Assembly (NCBI RefSeq): GCF_013113715.1 | Contig: NZ_CP053344.1 | Coordinates: forward strand, 1,674,001-1,738,000 | Direction: 5' to 3' | DNA length: 64,000 bases | Origin: Herbiconiux sp. SALV-R1 | Lineage (GTDB): Bacteria > Actinomycetota > Actinomycetes > Actinomycetales > Microbacteriaceae | Shown: positions 20,751 through 32,128 of the stretch, in pieces | Layout of the letters: the number at the start of each line of letters is the position of its first letter | How positions within the stretch are numbered: the first letter of the stretch is position 1 | Translations under genes and position numbers: made by a program | Notes under the pieces: generated by a model | The model's database searches: none | What the model was told of the DNA's origin: nothing | What the model saw: the letters and a program-made list of their open reading frames with translations, nothing else

Positions 20751-20793
20751 GCGCGAAGTGCCCCCTCCCGGCGGGGATGGGGGCACTTGGCGC
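20751..20793. terminator. Bidirectional hairpin, second copy
   Basis: 15-bp stem with one mismatch (20751-20765 with 20779-20793), 17 bases beyond the nusB stop on the minus strand. A near copy of the hairpin at 20667, so probably one terminator for each of the two convergent genes. Confidence 0.55.
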
Positions 20794-20810
20794 TCTGTGG
20801 GCGGGAGGGG

Positions 20811-21221
20811 TCAGGCCGACTGGGCGACCTTGCCGAGCACGCCGTTGATGAAGCCGGAGGACTCGTCGGTGGAGAGGGTCTTCGCGGCCTCGACGGCCTC
20901 AGCGATCGCCACCGCGGCGGGCACCTCGTCGTTGTAGAGGATCTCCCAGATCGCGATGCGCAGGAGCGCACGGTCGATCGTGGGCATGCGCGCGATGCTC
21001 CAGCCGTGGGCGTAGCTCACGATGGTCTCGTCGATCTCGTCGAAGTTGTCGACCACGCCATCGACGATCTCGCGGGCGTACAGCCACGAGTTCTGCCGGT
21101 CGGGCTCCCCCACCGCCCGGGCCGCCTCGGCGGCAAGCGCCTCGGCGATCGGGATCTGCCGCACGTCGGCGGCGTAGAGGATGTCGAGGGCCCGCTTACG
21201 GGCCTTCGTGCGTGAACTCAT
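20811..21221 (-). CDS. nusB: Transcription antitermination factor NusB
   Basis: Binds boxA RNA with S10 and promotes antitermination of rRNA operons. The 136-residue all-helical protein shows ARKRALDILYAADVR at the N-terminus and MPTIDRALLRIAIWEILY and SSGFINGVLGKVA near the C-terminus, the standard NusB signature. It is the last gene of the aro-efp-nusB run, 12 bases after efp, and ends at the palindromic repeat. This is separate from the NusB-like domain in RsmB. Confidence 0.95.
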   Translation of the reverse strand: MSSRTKARKRALDILYAADVRQIPIAEALAAEAARAVGEPDRQNSWLYAREIVDGVVDNFDEIDETIVSYAHGWSIARMPTIDRALLRIAIWEILYNDEVPAAVAIAEAVEAAKTLSTDESSGFINGVLGKVAQSA

Positions 21222-21233
21222 CGACGCGCCGGA

Positions 21234-21794
21234 CTAGTTGACGCGACCGAGGTAGTCGCCCGTGCGGGTGTCGACCTTGACCTTCGTGCCGGTCTCGAGG
21301 AACAGCGGCACCTGGATCTGGTAGCCGGTCTCGACGGTGGCGGGCTTCGTGCCACCGGTGGAACGGTCGCCCTGGAGGCCGGGCTCGGTGTAGGTGATCT
21401 CGAGCACGACGGAGGCGGGCAGCTCGATGTAGAGCGGGTTGCCCTCGTTGAGCGCGACGGTGACGCCCTGGTTCTCGAGCATGAAGTTGGCGGCGTCGCC
21501 CACGATGGCCGAGCCGATGGTGACCTGGTCGTAGTCGGTCGAGTCCATGAAGACGAAGTCGTCGCCGTCTTTGTAGAGGTACTGGAAGTCGCGGCGATCG
21601 ACGTTCGCCGTGTCGATCTTCGCGCCGGCGTTGAAGGTGCGGTCGACGACCTTGCCGGTGACGACGTTCTTGATCTTGGTGCGCACGAACGCACCGCCCT
21701 TGCCCGGCTTGACGTGCTGGAACTCGATCACGTTCCAGAGCTGACCGTCGATGCTCAGCACGGTGCCGTTCTTGATGTCGTTCGTTGAAGCCAT
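21234..21794 (-). CDS. efp: Translation elongation factor P
   Basis: Relieves ribosome stalling at polyproline stretches. The 186-residue protein has the three-barrel EF-P fold: KOW-like N-domain with the tip loop KPGKGGAF, where Lys32 is the residue modified or used at the peptidyl-transferase centre, then central and C-terminal OB domains ([31 protein letters not shown]). No earP, epmA or ymfI modification gene is adjacent. The ATG at 21794 lacks a strong ribosome site. Pro-rich linkers such as that in the LAxTG protein are potential clients. Confidence 0.97.
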   Translation of the reverse strand: MASTNDIKNGTVLSIDGQLWNVIEFQHVKPGKGGAFVRTKIKNVVTGKVVDRTFNAGAKIDTANVDRRDFQYLYKDGDDFVFMDSTDYDQVTIGSAIVGDAANFMLENQGVTVALNEGNPLYIELPASVVLEITYTEPGLQGDRSTGGTKPATVETGYQIQVPLFLETGTKVKVDTRTGDYLGRVN

Positions 21795-21865
21795 GTAAAA
21801 GGAAGTCCGTTTCGAATGGAGAAGAAGGTCAGACCGGTGTTTCGGCCCTGAAAGAGTGTACCGGC

Positions 21866-22306
21866 TCAGTCGCCGGGCAGCAGGAGGGAGTGCAGCGCCA
21901 GGCGGTACGAGGTGAACCCGAAGCCCGCGACCACCCCCGAGGCCACCGCCGAGATGACGCTCGTGTGCCGGAACGTCTCCCGCGCGTGCGGGTTCGAGAT
22001 GTGCACCTCGATGAGCGGCACCCCCGCCTTGGTGACCAGCGCCGCCGCGTCGCGCAGCGCGTACGAGTAGTGGGTGAAGGCGGCGGGGTTCAGGATGACG
22101 GGCGACCCGGTGTCGACCGCCTCGTACAGCCACGAGATGAGCTCGGCCTCGTCGTTGGTCTGACGGAGGTCGACCTGGATGCGGCCGACGGCATCCGCCA
22201 CCAGCAACCGCTCGAGGGCGGGAAGGTCTTGCGAGCCGTAGACGTCGGGCTCACGGCTGCCCAGGCGACCGAGGTTGGGGCCGTTGAGCACGAGGACTGT
22301 CGACAT
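21866..22306 (-). CDS. aroQ: 3-dehydroquinate dehydratase, type II
   Basis: Third step of the shikimate pathway. The 146-residue protein has the small dodecameric type II form: [21 protein letters not shown] with the catalytic Tyr and flexible-loop Arg, [15 protein letters not shown], and [15 protein letters not shown]. An AGGAG site sits six bases before the ATG at 22306. It follows aroB by eight bases and precedes efp, as in many actinobacterial aro clusters. Confidence 0.97.
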   Translation of the reverse strand: MSTVLVLNGPNLGRLGSREPDVYGSQDLPALERLLVADAVGRIQVDLRQTNDEAELISWLYEAVDTGSPVILNPAAFTHYSYALRDAAALVTKAGVPLIEVHISNPHARETFRHTSVISAVASGVVAGFGFTSYRLALHSLLLPGD

Positions 22307-22314
22307 GCTGACTC

Positions 22315-23394
22315 CTAGGAGGCGATCTCTTGGTAGGCGGCGAACAGCAGCGAGGTCTCGGGGCCCTGCAGCACGGTGGGCCGTGCCAGGTCGTCGAGCA
22401 CGATGAAGCGCAGCATGCTGCCGCGCGTCTTCTTGTCGCGCTGCATGGTGGCGAGCAGGGTCGGCCAGCGGCCCGCGGGGTACGAGGTCGGCAGGCTGAG
22501 CGACTCGAGGATGCGCCGGGTGCGGTCGACCACCTCGTCGGGCAGGCGCCCGGTGAGCCGGCTGAGCTCGGCGGCGAACATCATGCCCACGGCGACGGCG
22601 GCTCCATGGCGCCACTGGTAGCGCTCGGCGTGCTCGATGGCATGACCGAGGGTGTGGCCGAAGTTGAGGATCTCGCGGAGCCCGGCCTCCTTGAAGTCGC
22701 TCGACACCACCCGCGCCTTGACGGCGATCGAGAGCTCGATGAGGCGGCGCAGCTCGTCGCTCCCGGGGTCGGTCGCGCGGTCGACGTCGGCCTCGATGAT
22801 GTCGAGGATCTCGGGCTCCGCGATGAGCCCGCACTTCACTACCTCGCCGAAGCCCGCGAGGATCTCGTTGCGGGCGAGCCCGCGCAGCAGGTCGAGGTCG
22901 GCCACCACGAGGCTCGGCGCGTAGAACGCCCCGACGAGGTTCTTGCCCTCGTTCGTGTTGATGCCGGTCTTGCCGCCGACCGCCGCGTCGACCATGCCGA
23001 GCAGCGTCGTGGGCGCCTGCACGAGCGTGACCCCACGCAACCAGGTCGCCGCGACGAAGCCCGCGAGGTCGGTGACCGCACCGCCGCCGAAGCCGATGAC
23101 GGCGTCGGTGCGGGTGAAGTCGGCCTGCCCCATGACTTGCCAGCAGAAGGCGGCGACCTCGACCCGTTTGCCGGCCTCCGCATCCGGGATCTCGGCGAGC
23201 AAGACCTCGTAGCGGTCGAGCAGCGACTCGCGGAGCTCGGCCGCCGCCGCACCCAGGGTGGGCGGGTGCACGATCAGCACCTTCGCGACGGCGGGGCCCA
23301 GCCCCTCGGCGACACGGCCGAGAATGCCGCGGCCGACGAGCACGTCGTAGCCCGACTCGCCCGTGACGGTGATGGTGGTGACGTCGGAGCTCAT
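22315..23394 (-). CDS. aroB: 3-dehydroquinate synthase
   Basis: Second step of the shikimate pathway, a zinc- and NAD-dependent cyclisation of DAHP. The 359-residue protein has the NAD-binding GFGGGAVTDLAGFVAATWLRG, GGKTGINTNEGKNLVGAF, and zinc ligands in the NFGHTLGHAIEH segment. I take the ATG at 23394 ([12 protein letters not shown]), which overlaps the aroK stop by four bases. Normal length, no anomalies. Confidence 0.97.
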   Translation of the reverse strand: MSSDVTTITVTGESGYDVLVGRGILGRVAEGLGPAVAKVLIVHPPTLGAAAAELRESLLDRYEVLLAEIPDAEAGKRVEVAAFCWQVMGQADFTRTDAVIGFGGGAVTDLAGFVAATWLRGVTLVQAPTTLLGMVDAAVGGKTGINTNEGKNLVGAFYAPSLVVADLDLLRGLARNEILAGFGEVVKCGLIAEPEILDIIEADVDRATDPGSDELRRLIELSIAVKARVVSSDFKEAGLREILNFGHTLGHAIEHAERYQWRHGAAVAVGMMFAAELSRLTGRLPDEVVDRTRRILESLSLPTSYPAGRWPTLLATMQRDKKTRGSMLRFIVLDDLARPTVLQGPETSLLFAAYQEIAS

Positions 23395-23915
23395 CGGGCG
23401 CCGCCCTCCAGGTCGATGACGGATGCGCGGAACTGCTCGCGAGCCCACGCCGCGATCTCCTCGGCCACCTCGTCGGCCGGCCGGTCGGTGCTGTCGATGA
23501 CGTGCCCGGCGAGGCGGTGGTACAACTCGCGGCGCGACTCGAAGAGTGCGCTCCAGGCGTCGAGGTCGCCGGCCAGCGGGCGCTTGCCGTTGCCGAGGCG
23601 TGCGGCGACGGCGTGCGGCTGCACGGTGAGCAGGAGCACCGGCAGGCCCTCGAGATCGGCCTGGGTCTCCGCGTCGAGAACGGCCCCGCCCCCAAACGAC
23701 ACGACGGCATCGGTCTCGAGAGCCTGCACGACCGCGGCGCGCTCGAGGGCCCGGAAGTGCGGCTCGCCGTGCTCGGTGAAGATGTCGGCGATCGGCCCGT
23801 GCTCGGCGACCACGAGCTTGTCGGTGTCGACGAACGGCAGGTCGAGCAGTCGCGCCACCCGCTTGCCGATGCGGGTCTTGCCCGCGGCCGGCGGCCCGAT
23901 CAGCACGAGCTTCAT
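23391..23915 (-). CDS. aroK: Shikimate kinase
   Basis: Phosphorylates shikimate at the 3-hydroxyl. The 174-residue protein starts at the ATG at 23915 with [20 protein letters not shown], giving the P-loop GPPAAGKT, then FVDTDKLV (DxD, metal), FRALERAAV, and VSFGGGAV (shikimate-binding GGG). Length is normal. Both ends overlap neighbours by four bases (aroC upstream, aroB downstream). Confidence 0.96.
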   Translation of the reverse strand: MKLVLIGPPAAGKTRIGKRVARLLDLPFVDTDKLVVAEHGPIADIFTEHGEPHFRALERAAVVQALETDAVVSFGGGAVLDAETQADLEGLPVLLLTVQPHAVAARLGNGKRPLAGDLDAWSALFESRRELYHRLAGHVIDSTDRPADEVAEEIAAWAREQFRASVIDLEGGAR

Positions 23916-25111
23916 GCGCGGGCGACGCCGGTGCGCAGCGCCTCGGGAATGGCGGCGAGGTACGACTCGAGGTTGCGGCGGGTCTCGCCGACCGAGTCGC
24001 CGCCGAACTTCTCGAGCACCGCATCGGCCAGCACGAGCGCCGTCATCGCCTCGGCCACCACGCCCGCCGCGGGCACGGCGCACACGTCGGAGCGCTGATG
24101 GTGCGCCGCAGCGTCTTCGCCGGTCGCGACGTCGATGGTGTGCAGGGCGTGCGGCACCGTGGCGATCGGCTTCATGCCGGCGCGCACGCGCAGCACGGTG
24201 CCGGTCGACATGCCGCCCTCCGTGCCTCCCGCGCGGTCGGTGGCGCGGGTGATCTCGTCGCCCTGGCGGTAGAGCTCGTCGTGCGCGGCCGAGCCGCGGC
24301 GGCGAGTGGTCTCGAAGCCGTCGCCGACCTCGACGCCCTTGATCGCCTGGATGCCCATGAGTGCGGCGGCCAGGCGCGAGTCGAGCCGGCGGTCCCAGTG
24401 CACGTGCGAGCCGAGGCCCGGGGGCAGCCCGTAGGCGAGCACCTCGACGACCCCGCCGAGGGTGTCGCCCTCCTTGTGGGCGTCGTCGATCTCGGCGACC
24501 ATGAGCGCGCTGGTGGCCTCGTCGAAGCAGCGCACCGGGTCGGCGTCGAGCGCGTCGACGTCGCCGGGCAGCGGCAGCCGGCTGCCGTCGGGAACGCGCA
24601 CCGGGCCGATGGCGAGGGTGTGGCTCACCAGACGGATGCCCAGCTCGCCGAGGAACGCCTTCGCCACGGCACCCAGCGCCACGCGCGCAGCGGTCTCGCG
24701 GGCGCTCGCGCGCTCGAGGATGGGGCGGGCCTCGTCGAAGTCGTACTTCTGCATGCCCACGAGGTCGGCGTGACCGGGCCGGGGGCGGGTGAGGGGCGCG
24801 CTGCGCCCGCGGCCGGGGAGCTCCTCCTCGAGCGGATCGACACCCATGACCTCGGTCCACTTCGGCCACTCGGTGTTGCCGATACGGACGGCGACGGGGC
24901 TGCCGAGCGTCTTGCCGTGCACGACGCCGCCGGTCATCGCCAGCTCGTCCTGCTCGAACTTCATGCGGGCACCGCGGCCGTAGCCGAGTTTGCGGCGCGC
25001 CAGATCGGCACGGAGGTGATCGAGGGTGACGGGGATGCCGGACGGGAGGCCTTCGACGATCGCGATGAGTTCTTGACCGTGGGACTCGCCGGCGGTGAGC
25101 CAACGGAGCAT
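23912..25111 (-). CDS. aroC: Chorismate synthase
   Basis: Last step of the shikimate pathway, an FMN-dependent elimination of phosphate from EPSP. The 399-residue protein has the signature [18 protein letters not shown] at the N-terminus, the central [18 protein letters not shown] block, and the [20 protein letters not shown] and [15 protein letters not shown] regions. Length agrees with the family. It begins 46 bases after aroE and overlaps aroK. Confidence 0.98.
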   Translation of the reverse strand: MLRWLTAGESHGQELIAIVEGLPSGIPVTLDHLRADLARRKLGYGRGARMKFEQDELAMTGGVVHGKTLGSPVAVRIGNTEWPKWTEVMGVDPLEEELPGRGRSAPLTRPRPGHADLVGMQKYDFDEARPILERASARETAARVALGAVAKAFLGELGIRLVSHTLAIGPVRVPDGSRLPLPGDVDALDADPVRCFDEATSALMVAEIDDAHKEGDTLGGVVEVLAYGLPPGLGSHVHWDRRLDSRLAAALMGIQAIKGVEVGDGFETTRRRGSAAHDELYRQGDEITRATDRAGGTEGGMSTGTVLRVRAGMKPIATVPHALHTIDVATGEDAAAHHQRSDVCAVPAAGVVAEAMTALVLADAVLEKFGGDSVGETRRNLESYLAAIPEALRTGVARA

Positions 25112-25157
25112 GACTACGATCTTTCCACAACGGCCGCACCCGTCGTGCCAGCCGGGC

Positions 25158-26045
25158 TCAGGAGGCGACGGCCTCCAGCAGCGCCGCGGTCATCCGGTCT
25201 TCGCCGTCGATCTTCACCAGGGGGTCGCCGTGGACGAAGATGCGCAACTGGGCGACCGCCTGGTGCACCAGCATGGTCAGGCCGGGGATGACCGTGCTGC
25301 CGGCGGCACCCCAGAGCACTCCGAGCTCGCTCGGCCACGGGTGGTAGGCCACGTCGAGCAACGGCGCCCTCAGCGCGGGGGTGCCTGTGAAGCGAGCCGA
25401 GACACCTGCGCCTCCGGGGAGCGTCGACACCGTGAGATCGGGCTCGAGCGCCGCCACGGCGTCGCGGTCGTGCAGCGCCACCACCGTGCGGCTGAGGCCC
25501 GCAGCGCGCGCAGACTCCACCACCGACGCAGCCTTGTCAGGGCTCCGCAGCACGATGTCGACGTGCTCGGCGCCGAGTTGTGCGAGCGCCACCACCGTCG
25601 AGCGGGCAGTCGCTCCCCCGCCGACCACCATCGCCGACTTCACGGCGGGTATCCCGCCGCGCACCAGACATTCACGGATGCCGTAGACGTCGGTGTTGAA
25701 GCCCTCGAGACGGCGCCGGCCGTCGTCGAAGGTGACCAGCACGGTGTTCACTCCACCCGCGGTCGTCGCCACCGCGTCGACCGAGTCGAGCAGCGGGATG
25801 ATCGTCTCCTTGAGCGGCATCGTCAGAGACAGCCCGCGCCAGGGCGGGGTGAGCCGCTCGACGAAGCCGGCCAGAGCATCCGAATCGACCTCGACGGCCT
25901 CGTACTGCCAAGGCAGCCCGAGCACCGAGTAGGCGGTGCGGTGGAGCAGCGGCGACCGCGAGTGCGCGATCGGCGAGCCGAGCACGGCGAAGCGGTGCGG
26001 CACGTGCAGACGGTCGGTCTCGTCGTCGAGGTACGTCGGTGTCAT
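25158..26045 (-). CDS. aroE: Shikimate dehydrogenase
   Basis: NADPH-dependent reduction of 3-dehydroshikimate. The 295-residue protein has the shikimate-binding [12 protein letters not shown] near residue 28, the catalytic Lys in LTMPLKETI, the partner Asp in NTDVYGIRE, and a Rossmann loop [16 protein letters not shown]. The usual GAGGA is written GGGAT, a common variation. It follows mltG by ten bases in the same operon. Confidence 0.95.
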   Translation of the reverse strand: MTPTYLDDETDRLHVPHRFAVLGSPIAHSRSPLLHRTAYSVLGLPWQYEAVEVDSDALAGFVERLTPPWRGLSLTMPLKETIIPLLDSVDAVATTAGGVNTVLVTFDDGRRRLEGFNTDVYGIRECLVRGGIPAVKSAMVVGGGATARSTVVALAQLGAEHVDIVLRSPDKAASVVESARAAGLSRTVVALHDRDAVAALEPDLTVSTLPGGAGVSARFTGTPALRAPLLDVAYHPWPSELGVLWGAAGSTVIPGLTMLVHQAVAQLRIFVHGDPLVKIDGEDRMTAALLEAVAS

Positions 26046-26055
26046 GCCCTGGAAC

Positions 26056-27282
26056 CTACTCGATCTCGGGGTGAGCCGCCCACCATTCCTGAAGTCGCTC
26101 CACCGCGGCGGCGTGCTCGTCGGCGGTCTCCGAGAACACGGTCTCGCCGGTGTCGAGGTCGACGGTCACGAAGAAGAACCAGGGCCCGTCGGCCGGGTGG
26201 ATCGCCGCGTTGATGGCGTCGTCACCGGGGTTCGAGATGGGCCCGGCGGGCAGCCCCGGGTAGAGGTAGGTGTTGTAGATGTTGCTCGGGTCTTCGCGCT
26301 CGGCCTGCGTGGTCTCGACCCGGCTGTGGCCGGCGCCGTAAGCGATCGTCGCATCCGACTCCATGTTCCAGCCCGCGTTCAGGCGGTTGGTGAACACGCG
26401 GGAGACCTTCGCCATGTCTTCGACGCTGCCGGCCTCCTTCTGGATGAGGGCGGCGAGGGTGATCACCTTGAACCGGTCTTCGGGGGCGACCCCCGCGGCG
26501 TCGAGCGACTGGAAGGTGCGGTTCACCATGGTCGTGATCATGGTGGTGGCGTCGTCGCCCGGCTGGAACACGTAGGTCGCCGGGAAGAGGAAGCCCTCGA
26601 TGCTGGGTGCCTCGGCGGGAACGCCGAGCGCCGCCCAGTTCGCGCCCACGGCCTCGAAGTCGGAGACCGGGAGGCCGGTGACCTCGGAGAGCTCCTGGTA
26701 GATGCCCTTCGCGCTCGAGCCCTCGGGGATGGTGACCGTGAAGTCGACCTTGTTGTCGGGGTTCTGCAGGGCGTCGAGCGCCGACTGCGCGCTCATCTGC
26801 TCGGCGAGCTTGAAGGTTCCCGTCTGGAACACGGGCGCCGGGTCTTGCTTCAGCAGCAGGTCGTAGAACGCGGCCGAGCTCTTCACCACGCCGGCGGCGG
26901 CGAGGTTGTCGCCGATGGTCTCGCCGAAGTCGCCGTCGTTCACGACGAACATCACCTCGCCGGTGCCGCTGCCCTCGTAGTCCTCGACCTGGTTGCCGGC
27001 CAGCAGCGTCTGCACCTGCGAGCCGAAGGTGTTGAACAGGAACACGCCGGCGCCGCCGAGGAGGCCGACGATCACCACGGTGGTGATGAGCGGCACCACC
27101 CAGCGGGGGCGCTTGCGGCCGCCTCCGCCCGACGACGAGCCGCGGTGGCGGGTGCCCCGCGAGCCGGAGCCGCCACGGGCGTCGCGGCGCGAGGAGGGCT
27201 GGGCGGTGCGTTGCGCCGGTGCCGCATCGTTGCGGAAGAACTCGGCGAACGGGTGGTCGGTGGGTGGCTGGCGGTCAGTCAC
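26056..27282 (-). CDS. mltG: Endolytic murein transglycosylase MltG (YceG-like)
   Basis: Cuts nascent peptidoglycan strands and so sets glycan length. The 408-residue protein has a Gly/Arg-rich cytoplasmic N-terminus (residues about 20-62), one membrane helix (about 63-85, VVPLITTVVIVGLLGGAGVF), a LysM-like region, and the YceG catalytic domain with the active Glu in LAALIQKEAGSVEDMAKVS. I choose the GTG at 27282 (TDRQPPTDHP) because AAGGAAG lies just ahead; an ATG five codons upstream has no ribosome site. This start overlaps the ruvX stop by eight bases. Confidence 0.93.
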   Translation of the reverse strand: MTDRQPPTDHPFAEFFRNDAAPAQRTAQPSSRRDARGGSGSRGTRHRGSSSGGGGRKRPRWVVPLITTVVIVGLLGGAGVFLFNTFGSQVQTLLAGNQVEDYEGSGTGEVMFVVNDGDFGETIGDNLAAAGVVKSSAAFYDLLLKQDPAPVFQTGTFKLAEQMSAQSALDALQNPDNKVDFTVTIPEGSSAKGIYQELSEVTGLPVSDFEAVGANWAALGVPAEAPSIEGFLFPATYVFQPGDDATTMITTMVNRTFQSLDAAGVAPEDRFKVITLAALIQKEAGSVEDMAKVSRVFTNRLNAGWNMESDATIAYGAGHSRVETTQAEREDPSNIYNTYLYPGLPAGPISNPGDDAINAAIHPADGPWFFFVTVDLDTGETVFSETADEHAAAVERLQEWWAAHPEIE

Positions 27283-27760
27283 GGACACTTCCTTCATTCG
27301 GGTCGATGAGGATGCCGGGCGGCTGTCCCGAGGCACGCTCCGAGTCGAGAGCGTGCTGCACGAGTATAACCGCGGCCACCTGATCGATCACGGAGCGGGA
27401 GCTCCGAGTAGTGCGGCCACTGCGGTGCAGCGCCGATTGGGCCGACACCGTCGTGAGGCGCTCGTCGACCATCCGCACGGGCACGTCGCCTGAGGCGGCG
27501 AGCCGTTCGGCGAAGTCGCGCGCATCCTGCGTCGAGGCGGTCTCGGTGCCGCTCATCGACAGCGGCAGGCCCACGACGAACTCGATCGGATCGAGCTCGT
27601 CGGCGATGCTCCGGATGCGCGCCAGGTCGGCCCCCGCATCCTTCTCCCCGCTCCTCGGCACCGTCTCGACCGGGGTGGCCAGCATTCCGTGGAAGTCGGT
27701 GCGCGCCACACCGATGCGGGCCTTGCCCACGTCGATCCCGATCCTGACTCCGGTGCGCAT
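27275..27760 (-). CDS. ruvX: Putative pre-16S rRNA nuclease / Holliday junction resolvase RuvX (YqgF)
   Basis: RNase H-fold protein implicated in 16S rRNA 5' end maturation and possibly junction resolution. The 161-residue protein starts at 27760, after GAGAGGAG, with RIGIDVGKARIGVARTD carrying the first acidic residue, VGLPLSMSGTET mid-protein, and VRMVDERLTTVSA with the second acid pair. The alaS-ruvX-mltG-aroE order is widespread in actinobacteria. It overlaps mltG. Confidence 0.93.
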   Translation of the reverse strand: MRTGVRIGIDVGKARIGVARTDFHGMLATPVETVPRSGEKDAGADLARIRSIADELDPIEFVVGLPLSMSGTETASTQDARDFAERLAASGDVPVRMVDERLTTVSAQSALHRSGRTTRSSRSVIDQVAAVILVQHALDSERASGQPPGILIDPNEGSVRD

Positions 27761-27786
27761 CCGCTCCTCTCCCGACCCAAGCGGGC

Positions 27787-30453
<2,667 letters not shown>

Positions 30454-30496
30454 GGGTGTCGGGGGTCCTCAGGGGCGTCAGGGGGTGGAACGAACG

Positions 30497-30529
30497 CGAC
30501 CCGCCGGCGCGTGGGCGCCCGGCGGGTCG
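30497..30529. terminator. Strong GC hairpin between small membrane protein gene and alaS
   Basis: An 11-bp perfect stem (30497-30507 with 30519-30529) with an 11-base loop, lying just after the stop of the 72-residue membrane protein and about 45 bases before alaS on the minus strand. There is no T-run, so it may attenuate rather than fully stop transcription. Confidence 0.45.
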
Positions 30530-30536
30530 TGAGGGG

Positions 30537-30755
30537 TCACTTGGCGATCTTGGAGACCTTGTCGCCCGCGTCGGCGATCGCCGACCGCAGCTCGGCCTCG
30601 CGCTCGCGGTAGCCGTCGACCAGCGAGTCGCTGAACTCCTTGGCCTTCTTGTCGAACTCGGCGAAGAACTCCTTGCCGCTCTTGGTCTGGTTGAACTGGT
30701 GCGCCACCAGGAATCCGATGCCGATCCCGGCGATCAGCCACAGAGCCTTCTTCAT
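30537..30755 (-). CDS. Small membrane protein (YtxH-like size), unknown function
   Basis: A 72-residue protein with one N-terminal membrane helix (residues about 4-20, ALWLIAGIGIGFLVAHQF) followed by a charged, helical cytoplasmic part (FFAEFDKKAKEFSDSLVDGY, REREAELRSAI) likely to form a coiled coil. An AGGAGAACAC ribosome site precedes the ATG. It sits between a DUF948 protein and alaS, an arrangement I recognise in other actinobacteria. Together with the DUF948 protein it may be envelope-associated, but no activity can be assigned. Confidence 0.78.
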   Translation of the reverse strand: MKKALWLIAGIGIGFLVAHQFNQTKSGKEFFAEFDKKAKEFSDSLVDGYREREAELRSAIADAGDKVSKIAK

Positions 30756-30800
30756 TGTGTTCTCCTCGTTCGTCTCGGGGGCCGGAGCCTCCCGACCAGT

Positions 30801-31223
30801 TTAGTGCGACGAGCGCTTCGGCTTCTTGAGCGATCGGGTGGGCTTCGAGGAGGCGGCGTCGGCGACGCGGTCGGCGGCGCGGAAGCTGAGGATGCCGGCG
30901 CGCACGGCGGCGCTGAAGGAGGCGAGCTTGATGAGCGGGCCGCCGACGGAGGCGGCGAACAGGGCCACGAGCGAGGAGACGTTGCCCGTGACCTCTTCGA
31001 CGTTGCGGGTGATGGCGTCGACCCGGGCGAGCTGCTTGTTCGCCTCCTGCACGGTCGCCGTCGACTCGCTGAGGATGGGGGTGATGCCGTCGCTGACGTC
31101 TTTGATCGAGTCGCGGGTCTGGTCGAACACGCCGCCGAGCTTCACCAGCGGGATGGCGAGCAGCCCCACGAGTACGGCGAACACGCCTGCCGCGATCAAG
31201 CCTGCGATGTCTCCACCGGTCAT
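30801..31223 (-). CDS. DUF948-family membrane protein
   Basis: Function unknown. The 140-residue protein has an N-terminal membrane helix (residues about 5-28, IAGLIAAGVFAVLVGLLAIPL), a heptad-like helical segment (VFDQTRDSIKDVSDGITPIL; TVQEANKQLARVDAITRNVE) typical of DUF948, a second hydrophobic stretch and a basic C-terminus (SLKKPKRSSH). I use the ATG at 31223 (TGGDIAGL); an ATG 13 codons upstream would add an Arg-rich leader and lies beside the rpsD terminator. It precedes the 72-residue membrane protein by 45 bases. Confidence 0.82.
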   Translation of the reverse strand: MTGGDIAGLIAAGVFAVLVGLLAIPLVKLGGVFDQTRDSIKDVSDGITPILSESTATVQEANKQLARVDAITRNVEEVTGNVSSLVALFAASVGGPLIKLASFSAAVRAGILSFRAADRVADAASSKPTRSLKKPKRSSH

Positions 31224-31252
31224 GGAAGGTCTGCCTCTCTGAAGACGACGAA

Positions 31253-31279
31253 AGCGGGCCACCCGTGGGGTGACCCGCT
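31253..31279 (-). terminator. Intrinsic terminator of rpsD
   Basis: On the minus strand, 25 bases after the rpsD stop: a 12-pair stem (31268-31279 with 31253-31264, one G-T pair), a three-base loop, then TTTCGTCGTC. This is the clearest intrinsic terminator of the left half. Confidence 0.72.
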
Positions 31280-31304
31280 CTCTAGTATGTCGCGCGTTCG
31301 CCGA

Positions 31305-31934
31305 TCAGCGAGCCGCGTAGTACTCGACCACGAGCTGCACTTCGCAGGTCACGGGAACCTGGGCGCGCTTCGGGCGGGCCACGAGGCGCGCCTGGAGCTT
31401 GTCGAGCTCGACCTCGAGGTAGGCCGGGGTCTTCGGCAGCACGTCGACGTGACCGCCGGCAGCGGCGACCTGGAACGGCTCGGTGCCCTCGGAGCGGGTC
31501 TTCACGTGGATGAGCTGACCCGGCTTCACGCGGAAGGAGGGGCGGTCGACCAGCTGGCCGTCGACCAGGATGTGACGGTGCACGACCATCTGACGGGCCT
31601 GGGCGGTGGTGCGGGCGAAGCCGGCGCGGAGCACGAGGGCGTCGAGACGCATCTCGAGGAGCTCGACCAGGTTCTCACCGGTCAGGCCCTTGGTGCGGCG
31701 GGCCTCTTCGAAGGCGATCTTCAGCTGCTTCTCGCGGATGCCGTACTGAGCGCGCAGGCGCTGCTTCTCGCGCAGACGGACGGCGTAGTCGCTGTCCTGC
31801 TTGCGCTTGGTGCGGCCGTGCTCGCCGGGAGCGTAGGGGCGCTTCTCGAGGTACTTGGCCGCCTTCGGGGTGAGGGGGATGCCGAGCGCCCGGGAGAGGC
31901 GGGTCTTGCTGCGCGTACGCGACTTGGTAGCCAC
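31305..31934 (-). CDS. rpsD: 30S ribosomal protein S4
   Basis: Primary 16S rRNA-binding protein that starts assembly of the 30S body. The 209-residue protein has the N-terminal S4 region (RTRSKTRLSRALGIPLTP, KYLEKRPYAPGEHGRTKR) and the S4 RNA-binding domain (LEMRLDALVLRAGFARTTAQ, VHRHILVDGQLVDRPSFRV). The zinc cysteines of some S4 proteins are absent. It is monocistronic, as usual for actinobacteria, with its own leader hairpins and terminator. Confidence 0.98.
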   Translation of the reverse strand: MATKSRTRSKTRLSRALGIPLTPKAAKYLEKRPYAPGEHGRTKRKQDSDYAVRLREKQRLRAQYGIREKQLKIAFEEARRTKGLTGENLVELLEMRLDALVLRAGFARTTAQARQMVVHRHILVDGQLVDRPSFRVKPGQLIHVKTRSEGTEPFQVAAAGGHVDVLPKTPAYLEVELDKLQARLVARPKRAQVPVTCEVQLVVEYYAAR

Positions 31935-31972
31935 TTACGTCCTTTCGGTATGAGTTCTTACGAGATGAATGT

Positions 31973-32005
31973 GCGCACAGGCGTGCGCCTGACTCCACAG
32001 GAGTC
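31973..32005 (-). promoter_or_regulatory. rpsD: Two adjacent hairpins in the rpsD leader
   Basis: Two perfect six-pair stems lie 39-71 bases before rpsD: 31973-31978 with 31983-31988 (four-base loop) and 31991-31996 with 32000-32005 (three-base loop). S4 represses its own mRNA through leader structures in other bacteria; whether this leader does so is inference. Confidence 0.4.
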
Positions 32006-32128
32006 CAAGTAAGAGGGATTCGCCGGGTGGCTCGGCTAAAGAGCGCTGTCCCGTCATCGAACGTCGATCGGCAGCCGCTCCGAATAGACGCTGATTAGGC
32101 GTCGACAAGACTAGCACAGCGGATGCCG

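Larger units (their letters stand above)
20641..20793. repeat. Two copies of a 67-68 bp unit, period 85 bp, each containing a long palindrome
   Basis: The unit at 20641-20707 recurs at 20726-20793 without insertions and with only a few substitutions. Each begins CCGTCGCCCGACG and contains the stem GCGAAGTGCCCCC / GGGGGCACTTCGC. They fill the gap between the convergent LAxTG gene and nusB. No other copy of this sequence was noticed in the window. Confidence 0.85.

Noticed and set aside
20641-20793. CRISPR-like repeat
   Set aside because: Only two units, each a self-complementary hairpin, with no spacers and no cas genes.
30497-30529. Riboswitch or alanine-sensing leader of alaS
   Set aside because: Only one simple hairpin is visible and no alternative pairing; terminator or attenuating hairpin is simpler.
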